A stretch of 64,000 nucleotides of DNA from Cognataquiflexum nitidum (GCF_022538055.1 NZ_JAKZAM010000002.1:1-64000); one strand, 5' to 3'. Positions 1 to 10,408 are shown, numbered from the stretch's first letter. Made by a program: numbers and translations. The notes: generated from the letters alone by a model not told the origin.

Positions 1-169
1 TCGCAGCTTGATTCATCAGGAAAATTTTGCATGAATTGTAGTATGGTCATAATGTTTCATATTTTAGTACAAGAAACCACCACTATACTTCAACCACAAA
101 TTATTGACACTTATTGTCAAATTTTGTCACGTGCATTCATGCGGATACACATATTTCTTTTTTTTCACT

Positions 170-835
170 TTGCATCTTCGCGTCTTTGCGGGAGTTATTT
201 TTTTCTTTGTGCCTTCGTGCCTTCGTGGGCTTTTCCTTTTTTTCCTTCGCGCCTTTGCGGGAATCCGCTTGTTTTCTTCCTTTTTGCGTCTTAGCGTCTT
301 AGCGGGAGTTATTTTTTTCTTTGTGCCTTCGTGGGCTTTTCCTTTTTTTCCTTCGCGCCTTTGCGGGAATCCGCTTATTTTCTTCCTTTTTGCGTCTTAG
401 CGTCTTAGCGGGAGTTATTTTTTTCTTTGTGCCTTCGTGCCTTCGTGGGCTTTTCCTTTTTTTCCTTTGCGCCTTGCCATTGTGGGAATCCGCTTATTTT
501 CTTCCTTTTTGCGTCTTAGCGGCTTTGCGGGAGTTATTTTTTTCTTTGTGCCTTCGTGGGCTTTTCCTTTTTTCTTCCTTTGCGCCTTTGCGGGAATCCG
601 CTTATTTTCTTCCTTTTTGCGTCTTAGCGGCTTTGCGGGAGTTATTTTTTTCTTTGTTCTTCGTGACTTCGTGGGCTTTTCCTTTTTTTCCTTCGCGCCT
701 TTGCGGGAATCCGCTTATCTTCTTCCTTTTTGCGTCTTAGCGGCTTAGCGGGAGTTATTTTTTTCTTTGTGTCTTCGTGACTTCGTGGGCTTTTCCTTTT
801 TTCTTCCTTTGCGACTCAGCGTCTTTGCGAGAGCC
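170..835 (-). repeat. Tandem array of ~110 bp degenerate repeat units (left array)
   Basis: About six units with a period of 106-118 bp. The anchor GGGAATCCGCTT recurs near 259, 365, 484, 591 and 704, with a diverged unit near 808. On the minus strand each unit carries 8-9 nt periodic words such as CGCAAAGGCGCGAAGG, CCCACGAAGGCACGAAGG and CTAAGACGCTAAGACGC, separated by A-rich linkers. The array begins directly at the stop codon of the FucP-type permease gene. Long open frames that run through it have highly repetitive, improbable translations and are not genes. The same word set recurs in the array at 60125-60845. Bases 1-169 hold nothing recognisable. Confidence 0.9.
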
Positions 836-2131
836 TTATTTTCTTCTATACCCAAACACCCCCACCACCATAAAACAAACCAAAGGCAACACAAAAGAGA
901 AATTGACTTCCGAGACTCCCATGATCGAAATGTCATTGTACCCAGGTCCGCCAAAATCCAATATCACGCCCTGAAGTGTTGGCATGATCGCACCGCCCAC
1001 AATCGCCATTACCAAAAAAGCCGCGCCATATTTTCCATCTTCTCCCAATCCTTCCAATGCGATGCCATAAATCGTTGGAAACATCAGCGACATGGCAAAG
1101 GAGATTCCCACCAAGGAATAAAGCCCATAAATCCCCTCGATGAATATTGTACCGAGTGTGAACATTCCCGCTAAAACGGAGAAATAGAAAAGCAATTTGG
1201 CAGGAGAGAAGTACCTGAACAAAAAGGTACAGATCCATCTACCCACCAAAAACAGTATCAAAGCCGCATAAGCATAGTTCACAGCCGATGCATTGTCAAT
1301 CCCGATAGCTTCGGCATATTGGTAAATATACGTCCAAACCATAATCTGTGCCCCGACATAAAACATCTGTGCCACGACTCCTTCCACAAATTGCGGTTGG
1401 CGGGCTAGCCGTTTCATAGAAGGCCAAAAGTCAAGTTTGCCATTGTTGGTTTTACTTTCAGGCATTTTGGCAACGGCGATAACCAATCCAAGGATAATCA
1501 CAACCAAACCCAACATCACATAAGGATTTCTGATTACCATCAGGTCATTGGTGCGGACGATCGCTTTGGCTGATTCATCCAAAGTGTCGTAAATAATGTT
1601 TCCCGCAGCATCTGTATTGTTGGATTGGAGGGCATTTAGGATAAATTCCTTGGCTACAAATAATCCCGCCAAAGCGCCCATAGGGTTGAATGCTTGGGCA
1701 AGGTTCAGTCTTTGGGTTGCGGTCTCTTCAGAACCCATAGAAAGGACATAAGGATTAGCAGTTGTTTCCAAAAAAGCCAATCCGAAAGTCAGGATATACA
1801 AAGCCATGAGGAAAAAGAAATAGCTTTCCCAAGCAGCTGCAGGGTAGAAAAGCAAAGCACCAAATGAGTACAATCCCATCCCGATCAAAACCCCCGTCTT
1901 ATAGCTGTATTTTTTGATAAATATAGCTGCAGGAAGTGCCATGGTAAAGTATCCTCCATAAAATGCCATCTGCACCAAAGACGCTTGAACGTTGTTTAGC
2001 TCCAATACCCGCTTGAATGCTGCCACCATGGGATTGGTAATGTCATTGGCAAATCCCCACAACGCAAACAAAGAAGTAATCAGGATAAAGGGGAGGAGGA
2101 GGGCTTTTGGGAGTAGGGTGGCTTTGGGCAT
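836..2131 (-). CDS. fucP: FucP-family sugar:H+ symporter (MFS), probably L-fucose
   Basis: This is a 431-residue major facilitator superfamily permease of the FucP/GluP group, an inner-membrane proton-coupled importer of L-fucose or a related sugar. The protein is almost entirely hydrophobic with about 12 membrane segments. The N-terminal third has the FucP-type stretch with NNVQASLVQ, then an FYGGYF segment and a PAAIFIKKYSYKTG loop, as in fucose and glucose/galactose permeases. The length matches the family (410-440). ATG at 2131 follows a TTAACC-word leader tract. It is the last gene of a minus-strand set with an SDR dehydrogenase and a FAH-family hydrolase, which supports fucose or a similar deoxysugar as substrate. 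The stop codon abuts the left repeat array. Family assignment is firm; the exact sugar is inferred. Confidence 0.85.
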   Translation of the reverse strand: MPKATLLPKALLLPFILITSLFALWGFANDITNPMVAAFKRVLELNNVQASLVQMAFYGGYFTMALPAAIFIKKYSYKTGVLIGMGLYSFGALLFYPAAAWESYFFFLMALYILTFGLAFLETTANPYVLSMGSEETATQRLNLAQAFNPMGALAGLFVAKEFILNALQSNNTDAAGNIIYDTLDESAKAIVRTNDLMVIRNPYVMLGLVVIILGLVIAVAKMPESKTNNGKLDFWPSMKRLARQPQFVEGVVAQMFYVGAQIMVWTYIYQYAEAIGIDNASAVNYAYAALILFLVGRWICTFLFRYFSPAKLLFYFSVLAGMFTLGTIFIEGIYGLYSLVGISFAMSLMFPTIYGIALEGLGEDGKYGAAFLVMAIVGGAIMPTLQGVILDFGGPGYNDISIMGVSEVNFSFVLPLVCFMVVGVFGYRRK

Positions 2132-2134
2132 TTT

Positions 2135-2225
2135 GTGGTTAAAGGTTAATTGGTTAGAGGTTATTTGTTATTGGGTTATTTGGTTAAAGGTTATCTGGTC
2201 AAAGGTTATTTGGTTAACTGATTTT
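2135..2225 (-). repeat. Degenerate TTAACC/ATAACC word tract in the fucP leader
   Basis: On the coding (minus) strand the 90 nt before the fucP start codon consist of imperfect copies of AAATAACC, TTTAACC and CAATTAACC with a period near 9-11 nt. G is almost absent on that strand. A second tract of a different word (GTACTAAGTACC-like, 2283-2357) lies next to it, before the SDR stop codon. Confidence 0.8.
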
Positions 2226-2282
2226 CAATACATTGCTTGGATAGGAATTTAGGCCTTTTTCTTGAAATGAAATCTTGATCAT

Positions 2283-3183
<901 letters not shown>

Positions 3184-3338
3184 TTACTTCAAATGGGACG
3201 GAAGACCGAAGTCGGAAGACCGATGTACCGGACAACTAATATTCTTAACAAGTTTTATATTGGATAAACATTGCATCCTTAAACCTAAATCCTAGATAGT
3301 AAGTTATTCATAATTCTTAATTCACAATTCTGAATTTT

Positions 3339-4190
3339 TTAAGCTTGCTCCGCAACCTGTTTCGCCGTTCCCAATCCATCAATTCCCAATTCGACCACAT
3401 CTCCCGGATTGAGGTAGCGTGGTGGTTTCAGTCCCAAACCTACGCCCGAAGGTGTTCCTGTCGAAATCACATCTCCCGGTAACAGAGTCATGTATTGGCT
3501 GATGTAGGACACCAAAGTAGGAATATCAAAAACCAGGTCTGAGGTATTGCTGTCCTGCATGGTTTCGCCGTTGACTTTGAGCCACAATCGCAGGTTGTGC
3601 GGATCGGAGATTTCATCTTTGGTCACCAAATAAGGGCCGAGGGGAGCAAAGTGGTCAGCACTTTTCCCTTTGACCCATTGTCCGCCGTGATGCAATTGGA
3701 AATCCCTTTCGCTGACATCATTGTGCAAAGCATAGCCCGCCACATAATCCATCGCATCTTCTTTGCTGACATAGGTTGCTTTCTTGCCGATCACCACCGC
3801 CAACTCCACTTCCCAATCGGTTTTGGTAGAGTTCCTTGGAATCAAAATCGGATCAAAAGGACCGCAAAGTGACGAGGTCGCTTTCATAAAAAGTATAGGA
3901 ACCTCGGGAACAGGCATGCCGCTTTCTTTGGCATGCAGGGAATAATTCAATCCCACGCAGAGTATTTTTGATGGTCTTTTGATAGGTGAACCAAGGCGTG
4001 TTTTATCACTGATTTCCTGAAGGTTATGAATGTTTGAGTCAAGCCATGATTTCAATCTTTCCAGACCATTGTTTTCTAAAAATTCTTCTGACCAATCTTC
4101 ACCAAAACCGCTGCAATCCAGCCATTTTCCATCAGGTGCAACGATTCCCGGTTTTTCTTTTCCTGTTTCTCCAAAGCGAATAAGTTTCAT
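3339..4190 (-). CDS. FAH-family hydrolase, likely 2,4-diketo-3-deoxy-L-fuconate hydrolase
   Basis: This 283-residue protein belongs to the fumarylacetoacetate hydrolase superfamily. The core shows ILCVGLNYSLHAKE, a metal-binding DWEVELAVVIG segment, and the C-terminal GDVISTGTPSGVG signature, all in the usual order. Members of this length cleave or decarboxylate 2-keto-3-deoxy acids. In the L-fuconate route the enzyme splits 2,4-diketo-3-deoxy-L-fuconate to pyruvate and lactate. The ATG at 4190 (MKLIRFGE) is chosen over an in-frame start at 4265, because the extra residues are encoded by an AACC-word leader tract and are not family-like. It is the first gene of the minus-strand set. Family is certain; function is inferred from neighbours. 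Confidence 0.82.
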   Translation of the reverse strand: MKLIRFGETGKEKPGIVAPDGKWLDCSGFGEDWSEEFLENNGLERLKSWLDSNIHNLQEISDKTRLGSPIKRPSKILCVGLNYSLHAKESGMPVPEVPILFMKATSSLCGPFDPILIPRNSTKTDWEVELAVVIGKKATYVSKEDAMDYVAGYALHNDVSERDFQLHHGGQWVKGKSADHFAPLGPYLVTKDEISDPHNLRLWLKVNGETMQDSNTSDLVFDIPTLVSYISQYMTLLPGDVISTGTPSGVGLGLKPPRYLNPGDVVELGIDGLGTAKQVAEQA

Positions 4191-4404
4191 GTAATTGAGG
4201 TTAATTAGGTTGATAAGGTTACAAAGTTTTAAAGTTAGCAGGTTTTGGGTTTTTCCTACAACCAAAAATAAAAGATTGGAAAATAGCTGAGATAGCCGAT
4301 AATGACCAATATCAATCAGATGTTGGCATATGACAAAAAATATTCCTTCTCATCTGTGATTTTTTTGAAACTTGAAACACTAATGCATTGAAGTTTGATT
4401 CTTG

Positions 4405-4908
4405 ATGGATATTAAAGAGCATTTTACCAAAGTCATAAAAGCCAATGAAGGTCTGATTTATAAAATCACGACGCTGTATACAGATGGCAAACAAGACCGA
4501 AAAGACCTGTATCAGGAGATCGTCTACCAACTTTGGAAATCCTTTGGTTCATTCAGTGAACAATCAAAACTGAGTACATGGATGTATCGCGTGGCACTCA
4601 ACACGGCCATATTTCATCTCAAGCAAACCAAAAAAATGCCTGACACAATTCCCTTTGAATTGGAAATGGACAGGCTGACAGACGAAAGCGACAAGGCAGA
4701 GGAAGAAAAAATCAAGCTTCTTTATGAGCAGATCCAACAATTGAATCTGCTTGAAAAAGGTATCATCCTACTTTTCCTAGAAGGTAAATCCCACGAGGAG
4801 ATTGCAGAAATTGTAGGGATTTCGGTCAGTAATGTGGGAACCAAAATCTCCCGAATCAAAGAAAAACTTAAATCTAAAATCAAAAAAAACGCTGATTATG
4901 GAACTTGA
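4405..4908 (+). CDS. ECF-type sigma-70 family RNA polymerase sigma factor
   Basis: This is a 167-residue extracytoplasmic-function sigma factor. Region 2 is seen as KDLYQEIVYQLWKSF followed by KLSTWMYRVALNTA (residues about 35-75). Region 4, a helix-turn-helix for the -35 element, is LLFLEGKSHEEIAEIVGISV near residues 120-140. No region 1 or 3 is present. The start is ATG 4405; a TTG directly upstream is less likely. The stop codon overlaps the ATG of the following membrane protein by 11 nt, so the two are translationally coupled. That neighbour may be the partner that holds or senses for the sigma factor, although it has no recognisable anti-sigma zinc motif. Confidence 0.92.
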   Translation: MDIKEHFTKVIKANEGLIYKITTLYTDGKQDRKDLYQEIVYQLWKSFGSFSEQSKLSTWMYRVALNTAIFHLKQTKKMPDTIPFELEMDRLTDESDKAEEEKIKLLYEQIQQLNLLEKGIILLFLEGKSHEEIAEIVGISVSNVGTKISRIKEKLKSKIKKNADYGT

Positions 4909-5491
4909 AGAAATGAAGCTTGCCTGGAATGACCTGAGCAAAAGAGTAGAAAAACAAGAAATACTAAACCAACAAATGATAGAAAAAATGACAAAAGACC
5001 AATACCATAACAACTTGAAAAAAATAGCCCTTCCGGAATATATCGGAACCATCATTTGCTATTTGGGAGCTGCTTACCTTTCAGTAAATGTCCCAAAGCT
5101 TGACGATCCAATGATTCAGTTTTTTGGGGTGGTTTCGATCGCTTTGCTCCTGATTCTTCCTATCATTTCCCTTCAATCTGTCAGGGCGATGAGGAAAGTG
5201 GATCTTTCAGCTCAAACCTACTTGGAGACTATTCAGGTTTTTGGAAAACAAAAACTCAGATTTCAGAAACTTCAAAAACTGAATGTGTCCTTAGGGTTGT
5301 TTCTGATGGTCATCGGGGCACCGGTATTATTGTCCATACAGGGTGTAAGTTTGGTCCCGACTCCACTTTTTTGGATGCTGTATTTTCCAATGGGTGTAAT
5401 GTTCTTTTTGGGCTTTTCTTTTTGGGTACTCAAATATTATAACAGAAAATTGAAAGCTACCGAAAAGTTGTTGACAGAGGTAAATGAATAG
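4898..5491 (+). CDS. Four-helix membrane protein coupled to the ECF sigma factor (putative anti-sigma/sensor)
   Basis: This 197-residue protein has a charged, coiled-coil-prone cytoplasmic N-terminus (MELEEMKLAWNDLSKRVEKQ, then a Lys/Gln-rich stretch). Two pairs of hydrophobic segments follow (about residues 50-95 and 130-180), with a charged loop between each pair and a basic tail. ATG 4898 lies inside the last codons of the sigma gene. I recognise no catalytic motif and no HxxxCxxC anti-sigma signature. Position and coupling suggest that it regulates or serves the sigma factor; this is inference. An in-frame upstream start would read through the sigma coding sequence and is rejected. Confidence 0.75.
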   Translation: MELEEMKLAWNDLSKRVEKQEILNQQMIEKMTKDQYHNNLKKIALPEYIGTIICYLGAAYLSVNVPKLDDPMIQFFGVVSIALLLILPIISLQSVRAMRKVDLSAQTYLETIQVFGKQKLRFQKLQKLNVSLGLFLMVIGAPVLLSIQGVSLVPTPLFWMLYFPMGVMFFLGFSFWVLKYYNRKLKATEKLLTEVNE

Positions 5492-5639
5492 TAAAGAGCA
5501 TTTGAATTGATCCGATATTCTTATCATTCAAATCCCGCCATCTATCCAAAATCCATTTACTTATCCCATTATTTTTTTTAACTTAATGATTTCCAATCGG
5601 TTTTGTAAAAGCTTACAGCAAATACCTATTCCCAATAAC

Positions 5640-5660
5640 CAACCCTTCGACAAGCTCAGG
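5640..5660. repeat. Fragment of a dispersed palindromic motif (CCTTCGACAAGCTCAGG)
   Basis: CCCTTCGACAAGCTCAGGG is a short imperfect palindrome that I recall as a frequent dispersed intergenic sequence in bacterial genomes. It stands alone here between a membrane protein gene and the leader tract of the next gene. Confidence 0.5.
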
Positions 5661-5679
5661 GACTTAAAAACAATAACCA

Positions 5680-5757
5680 TTCCCTTCAACCTCTTACCAT
5701 TTACCTCTCTCCATTAACCGATAGCCAAATAACCATTAACCAAATAACCAATAACCA
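5680..5757 (+). repeat. Degenerate TTAACC/ATAACC word tract in the leader of the 2Fe-2S subunit gene
   Basis: Imperfect copies of CATTAACC, CAAATAACC and CAATAACC fill the 75 nt before ATG 5767. The coding strand is nearly free of G. The word matches the fucP leader tract (on its own coding strand), although the two genes are unrelated. Confidence 0.8.
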
Positions 5758-5766
5758 AGCTGCGCC

Positions 5767-6222
5767 ATGCAATACTCATTTATACTCAATGGAAAACCTG
5801 TTCAAGTCACCGCCGAGGAGGATGCCAACCTGCTTTGGTCTTTAAGGGAAAGGTTGAAATTGACCGGAACCAAGTTCGGTTGTGGGGTTTCCCTCTGCGG
5901 ATCCTGCACAGTTCATATAGATGGCAAACCTGTTAAATCCTGTATCACGTCGCTTTCTCAAGCTGAAGGTAAGAGAGTCACCACTATTGAAGGTCTTTCG
6001 GAAGACAGGAGTCATCCGCTTCAACTGGCTTGGATCGAGGAACAGGTTCCCCAATGTGGGTATTGCCAGTCGGGACAGATCATGCAGGCGGCAGCTTTAC
6101 TTGCAGAAAACCCCAACCCAAACAGAGAAGAAATCATCAAGCACATGAACGGTGTACTTTGCCGCTGTGGTACTTACCTGAGAATCCTGAAAGCAATCGA
6201 AAAAACCGCCCAAAAAGTCTAA
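5767..6222 (+). CDS. Molybdenum hydroxylase 2Fe-2S subunit (isoquinoline 1-oxidoreductase alpha type)
   Basis: This 151-residue iron-sulfur subunit belongs to the xanthine dehydrogenase/isoquinoline 1-oxidoreductase group and carries electrons from the molybdenum centre to an acceptor. The plant-ferredoxin cluster uses Cys39, Cys44, Cys47 and Cys59. The second, helical cluster domain uses Cys97, Cys100, Cys132 and Cys134 in the conserved CGYCQSGQ and CRCGTY motifs. Length and layout match IorA-like proteins. The catalytic subunit gene follows after 2 nt, so the two form an operon. There is no FAD subunit gene, which fits IorAB-type enzymes that pass electrons to other acceptors. The substrate cannot be read from the sequence. 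Confidence 0.95.
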   Translation: MQYSFILNGKPVQVTAEEDANLLWSLRERLKLTGTKFGCGVSLCGSCTVHIDGKPVKSCITSLSQAEGKRVTTIEGLSEDRSHPLQLAWIEEQVPQCGYCQSGQIMQAAALLAENPNPNREEIIKHMNGVLCRCGTYLRILKAIEKTAQKV

Positions 6223-6224
6223 CC

Positions 6225-8384
6225 ATGGAAAAGCAAATTGAATCACAGGGATTGAGTAGGAGAAAATTCCTAAAAGTGGGGGGAGGCATTACCTTTTTGG
6301 TATCGGCTGTCGGATTGCCGGCATTGGTTTTTAAAAAGGGAGAATTAGCTGAAAGCAAGCAGATTTCCGCTTGGGTTCATTTGGCTTCAGACGGTTCAGT
6401 GACCATCTATAATCCCGCTTCGGAAATGGGGCAAGGGACAATGACAGCTTTGGCAGCCATTTTTGCCGAGGAAATGGACGCAGATTGGTCCAAAGTGAAA
6501 ATCGAAGATGCGCCGGTAGAGCCTGATATCTACGGGATTGGTTGGGGTGGTGAAAGAGGCGGCAGCATGCTGACTGTGGGAAGCCGCTCGGTAAGCGCGC
6601 ACTACAACAACCTCCGTCAGTCCGGTGCACAGGCAAGATATGTCCTGCTCTCTGCCTTGGCAGAGAAATGGGGAGTGGACAGAAAGGAACTGAAAACCGA
6701 CTCAGGTGTGGTTTTTCATCCAAAAAGCAACAAAAAAATCACTTACGGAGAAATTGTTGAGTTCGTAAAGATACCTGGATCGGTTCCTGAAATTCCGGAT
6801 TCAGATTTGAAAAACCCTAAGGATTTCAAATTGATAGGCAAAGACTACCAGCGGTATGATGTGCCCTTCAAAGTGGATGGCTCGGCCGTTTACTCTGGAG
6901 ATATCCATGTACCGGGAATGGTGTACGCGGCCATCGTCCGCTCGCCGGTCAACGGGACCCAACCTGAACTCAAAAATGAATCAGCGATCAGAGGAATAAA
7001 AGGAGTTTTGAATTTAGTCAGTTTGAAGCATGGGATTGGGGTTGTTGCCAACAGCATGGAAACCGCCTTGAAAGCCAAATCCATGATGGAAATCACTTGG
7101 AAAGGCGACACCAAAGCCAAATCTCACAACAGCCAAGACGCTTATGAAGAGTATGAGGCGCTTTCCAAATCATCCAAAACAGGCAGCATTGTCGCTCAGG
7201 CAGGTGATTTGAACAGGGAACTTCCGAAGGCACAAAAGACCATTCAGGCAGATTACAAAAATGATTATATCTACCATGCGCAGATGGAACCGCTTAATGC
7301 AGTCGCCCATGTGAAAGCCGATTCGGCAGAAGTTTGGGTCGGTACTCAGGCGGCTGATGGTACCAGAAATGATGTTGCTAACCATTTGGGGTTGGATTTC
7401 AAATCTGTCAACCTGCACACCTGCTATTTGGGTGGCGGATTTGGGCGAAGGTCCATGACAGATTTTGTGATAGAGGCAGTGGACATTTCAAAGGCAGTCA
7501 ACTTACCTGTCAAATTGCAGTGGACGCGGGAAGATGATCTCCAATACGGCGCTTTCAGACCGATTTCTTTGCAAAAATTAGAGGCAGGAATTGACCAAAA
7601 CGGTAACATCAATTCCTGGAAACATGTGGTTATCGGAACAGGAGGCGGACTTTTGGGTTCGGGTGCTGACATTCCTTTTTATGACATCCCAAACAAACTG
7701 ATCGAAGTCAGAAACATTGACCACGGAGTCCGGACCAAGCATTGGCGGGCGGTGGGACATGGTCCGAATAAGTTTGCGATTGAGACTTTTGTAGATGAAA
7801 TAGCTTTGGAACAAAAGAAAGACCCATACCAACTGCGGAGGGAATTGATGAAAAACCATCCCCGTGAACTCGCAGTTTTGGATAAAGTGGCAGAAATGGC
7901 AAAATGGGGTTCGCCTGTTCCTGATGGCCGGGCTAGGGGAATTGCATTTGCAGAAAGAAGCGGTTCCTTGGCAGCCGGAGTCTGCGAAATCTCCGTGGAC
8001 AGATCCACCGGAAAAATCAAGGTGCACAAAATTTGGGGTTCATTGGACGGCGGTGTGGTCGTGCATCCCGCAAATGCCAAATACCAAATGGAGGGTTCAT
8101 TGGTGATGGGTCTGAGCAGCGTACTTTTTGAGAGCATTACTTTCAAAGAGGGACAGGTGGAGCAATCCAATTTCTACGATTATCCGATCTTAAGGATGGA
8201 AGATGCTCCTGAAGAAATTATTTTGGAAATCATTCCATCAACAGAAAAACCAACCGGAATCGGAGAGGCAGGTTTGCCGTTTATGGGTGCAATCATTTCC
8301 AACGCCTTTGCGGCCTTGACAGGGACGCGCTTGAGGCATATGCCATTTACTCCTGAGAAGGTTTTGGAAGTTTTATCTAGTTAA
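6225..8384 (+). CDS. Molybdopterin-dependent catalytic subunit (isoquinoline 1-oxidoreductase beta type), Tat-exported
   Basis: This is a 719-residue aldehyde/xanthine oxidoreductase-family catalytic subunit. A twin-arginine signal (SRRKFLK, residues 11-17, then a hydrophobic stretch) predicts export of the folded, cofactor-loaded enzyme together with its 2Fe-2S partner. Molybdopterin-binding segments include GGGFGRRSMTDFV, a WTREDD segment, and GEAGLPFMGAIISNA near the C-terminus with the glutamate expected to be catalytic. ATG 6225 is chosen because the Tat signal starts there; an earlier in-frame start overlaps the alpha subunit gene. Such enzymes hydroxylate N-heterocycles or oxidise aldehydes; the substrate is unknown. 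No molybdenum-cofactor or maturation gene lies nearby. Confidence 0.94.
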   Translation: MEKQIESQGLSRRKFLKVGGGITFLVSAVGLPALVFKKGELAESKQISAWVHLASDGSVTIYNPASEMGQGTMTALAAIFAEEMDADWSKVKIEDAPVEPDIYGIGWGGERGGSMLTVGSRSVSAHYNNLRQSGAQARYVLLSALAEKWGVDRKELKTDSGVVFHPKSNKKITYGEIVEFVKIPGSVPEIPDSDLKNPKDFKLIGKDYQRYDVPFKVDGSAVYSGDIHVPGMVYAAIVRSPVNGTQPELKNESAIRGIKGVLNLVSLKHGIGVVANSMETALKAKSMMEITWKGDTKAKSHNSQDAYEEYEALSKSSKTGSIVAQAGDLNRELPKAQKTIQADYKNDYIYHAQMEPLNAVAHVKADSAEVWVGTQAADGTRNDVANHLGLDFKSVNLHTCYLGGGFGRRSMTDFVIEAVDISKAVNLPVKLQWTREDDLQYGAFRPISLQKLEAGIDQNGNINSWKHVVIGTGGGLLGSGADIPFYDIPNKLIEVRNIDHGVRTKHWRAVGHGPNKFAIETFVDEIALEQKKDPYQLRRELMKNHPRELAVLDKVAEMAKWGSPVPDGRARGIAFAERSGSLAAGVCEISVDRSTGKIKVHKIWGSLDGGVVVHPANAKYQMEGSLVMGLSSVLFESITFKEGQVEQSNFYDYPILRMEDAPEEIILEIIPSTEKPTGIGEAGLPFMGAIISNAFAALTGTRLRHMPFTPEKVLEVLSS

Positions 8385-8393
8385 GTTTTCAAA

Positions 8394-8490
8394 AAGAGAT
8401 TAATTGAAATAAGGTTGAAATACGATTGAAATAAGGTTGAAATAGAATTGAGATAAATTGAAATAAGGTTGAAATACATAGAAATAATAG
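8394..8490. repeat. Degenerate TTGAAATARG word tract
   Basis: About eight imperfect copies of AAGGTTGAAATA / CGATTGAAATA with an 11-13 nt period follow the molybdenum subunit gene. The reverse complement (TATTTCAACC) is the same word family as the tracts at 15425-15500 and 57283-57345. The rest of 8490-8795 is AT-rich with no gene or clear promoter that I can support. Confidence 0.75.
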
Positions 8491-8795
8491 GGGAGAGGGT
8501 ATCTTTGTATCTTCCCTAGAAAACTGAATTTTGCCTAAATACTGTTATTCTTAACTCCTCAGACAGGTGGGGATTTTCAGACTTCTTGGTGGCTGAAGTA
8601 AAATTCTTGAACCACGGGGAAAGAAAAACATATCCAATACTTTCAATTACTTTTTTTTAGAAGTTCAATTTTTTAGGTCAAATCTCCATTTATACACAAG
8701 CAATATAGGAGCATGATGAATACTTCTCTTCCAAGTATCCATTTGTATTTCCCAAAAAATGCTTTTAATATGCCCATTCATTTATACCACAACAC

Positions 8796-10145
8796 ATGGG
8801 AGATTTTATAATTGACTTCAGTAACTGGATTTGGGACATGCCAATGCTTGTATTGCTGATGGGAGGAGGCTTGATATTGTTTATTTATTCAGGTTTTTTG
8901 CCTTTCAGGTATTTTGGTCATGCATTGAAGGTCGTCAGAGGGAAATATGATACTGATAACGTCCCGGGACAGATTTCTTCCCAACAGGCACTTTCTGCGG
9001 CTATTGCTGCGACTGTAGGTCTCGGCAATATCAGTGGTGTGGCTATAGCTATCAATATGGGAGGTCCCGGTGCGATTTTTTGGATGTGGATGTCCGCCTT
9101 TGTGGGCATGGCAACGAAGTATTTTACCTGTAGTCTAGCCATCATGTACCGTGGCAAAGATACCTCGGGAGAAGTTCAGGGAGGTCCTATGTATGTGATC
9201 GAGCATGGTATGGGTCCAAAATGGAAGCCATTGGCAATTCTTTTTTCGGTAGCAGGGGTGTTGGGATTGTTGTCTATTTTTCAGGCAAACCAACTTACTG
9301 AAGTTACCAGAAGTGTGATGTTAGCCCCTTACGGACTTGATAATGGAGAAAGCACAAAATGGATTTTGGGGATATTGATGATGTTGGCAGTTGCTGCTGT
9401 GATTTTGGGCGGTATTCAAAGAATTGCTGCAGTCGCCTCCAAGTTGGTTCCTTTTATGGTGATCTTATATTTTGGAACTGTTCTATTGATTATGTTCCAA
9501 TACATTGAAAGAGTTCCAGAAATGTTCTTATTGATTATTGAGGATGCCTTTACCGGAAATGCGGTGATGGGTGGGGCTGTTGGTGCTGTGATGGTGATTG
9601 GAGCGAGAAGGGCTGCTTTTTCCAATGAAGCAGGAATAGGTACAGCGCCGATGGTTCATGGAGCTTCCAAAAACAATGAACCGGTGAGAGAAGGATTGAT
9701 AGCCATGTTGGGACCATTCATTGATACCGTAGTGGTTTGTACTTTGACTGCCTTTGTAATTTTGCTTACTGGGGTTTGGGAAACAAGTGAAAATAACGGT
9801 GTGCAGTTGACACTTCAGGCATTTGAAATGGGACTTCCGGGAATCGGAAAATACCTGCTGATGTTGGCGGTTTTGGTCTTCGCACTTTCGACCATGTTCA
9901 CCTATTCATACTATGGCCACAAATGTTTCAATTATCTCTTTGGTGCAGAAAAAGCAAATTACTACAATTACTTCTATTTGCTAACCATTGTCGCCGGAGC
10001 AGTAGTATCACTTGAAGTGGTTGTGAGTTTTATTGATGGAATGTATGCCATCATGGCCATTCCGACGATGATTTCGACGATTTACCTTGCACCAAAAGTC
10101 AAAGCCGCTACCAAGGATTATTTTGCAAGGATGAAGGGGAATTAA
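8796..10145 (+). CDS. AGCS-family sodium:alanine (amino acid) symporter
   Basis: This 449-residue inner-membrane sodium-coupled symporter for alanine or glycine belongs to the AGCS (AlsT/DagA) family. The family signature is visible as GLGNISGVAIAINMGGPGA followed by FWMWMSAFVGMATKY (residues about 72-110). Further family segments are GARRAAFSNEAGIGTAP near residue 270 and TYSYYGHKCFNYLFG near 370. It has about ten membrane segments and is within the normal length range. It sits 412 nt from the upstream gene and 264 nt before glycerate kinase, so it is probably transcribed alone or with the kinase. Confidence 0.95.
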   Translation: MGDFIIDFSNWIWDMPMLVLLMGGGLILFIYSGFLPFRYFGHALKVVRGKYDTDNVPGQISSQQALSAAIAATVGLGNISGVAIAINMGGPGAIFWMWMSAFVGMATKYFTCSLAIMYRGKDTSGEVQGGPMYVIEHGMGPKWKPLAILFSVAGVLGLLSIFQANQLTEVTRSVMLAPYGLDNGESTKWILGILMMLAVAAVILGGIQRIAAVASKLVPFMVILYFGTVLLIMFQYIERVPEMFLLIIEDAFTGNAVMGGAVGAVMVIGARRAAFSNEAGIGTAPMVHGASKNNEPVREGLIAMLGPFIDTVVVCTLTAFVILLTGVWETSENNGVQLTLQAFEMGLPGIGKYLLMLAVLVFALSTMFTYSYYGHKCFNYLFGAEKANYYNYFYLLTIVAGAVVSLEVVVSFIDGMYAIMAIPTMISTIYLAPKVKAATKDYFARMKGN

Positions 10146-10149
10146 TAAA

Positions 10150-10396
10150 TGTTGTCAAGTTGTCTGCAAAAGCTGTTGTCAGGTTATCGAAAAATAGTTG
10201 TAATTGTTGTAACCTTCGTGTTGTAATTGTTGAGAGGAAATAGTGTGGTCAGGTTGTCCATAAGATTTTGTCAAGACGTAAGGGAATCAACAAAAACTTG
10301 ACAACTTGACAACTTGACAACCCGACAACAATGATAACTTGACAACAATTACAACCACTACAACAATTACAACAATTACAACCACAACAACCCCTA
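10150..10396. repeat. Inverted pair of GTTGTCAA / TTGACAAC degenerate tracts
   Basis: The first half (10150-10275) is built of GTTGTCAAGTTGTC and TTGTAATTGTTGTAA words. The second half (10290-10396) is built of the reverse-complement words ACTTGACAACTTGACAAC and ACAACAATTACAACC. The region can therefore fold into one long imperfect hairpin. The second half ends 12 nt before the glycerate kinase ATG and is G-poor on the coding strand. The same words recur at 14490-14820. Confidence 0.85.
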
Positions 10397-10408
10397 CTTC
10401 CCCGAACA

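Noticed and set aside
31..974. Several overlapping open frames with Leu/Phe-rich translations
   Set aside because: They are read-through of the left repeat array. The peptides repeat with the DNA unit and change frame when the unit length changes.
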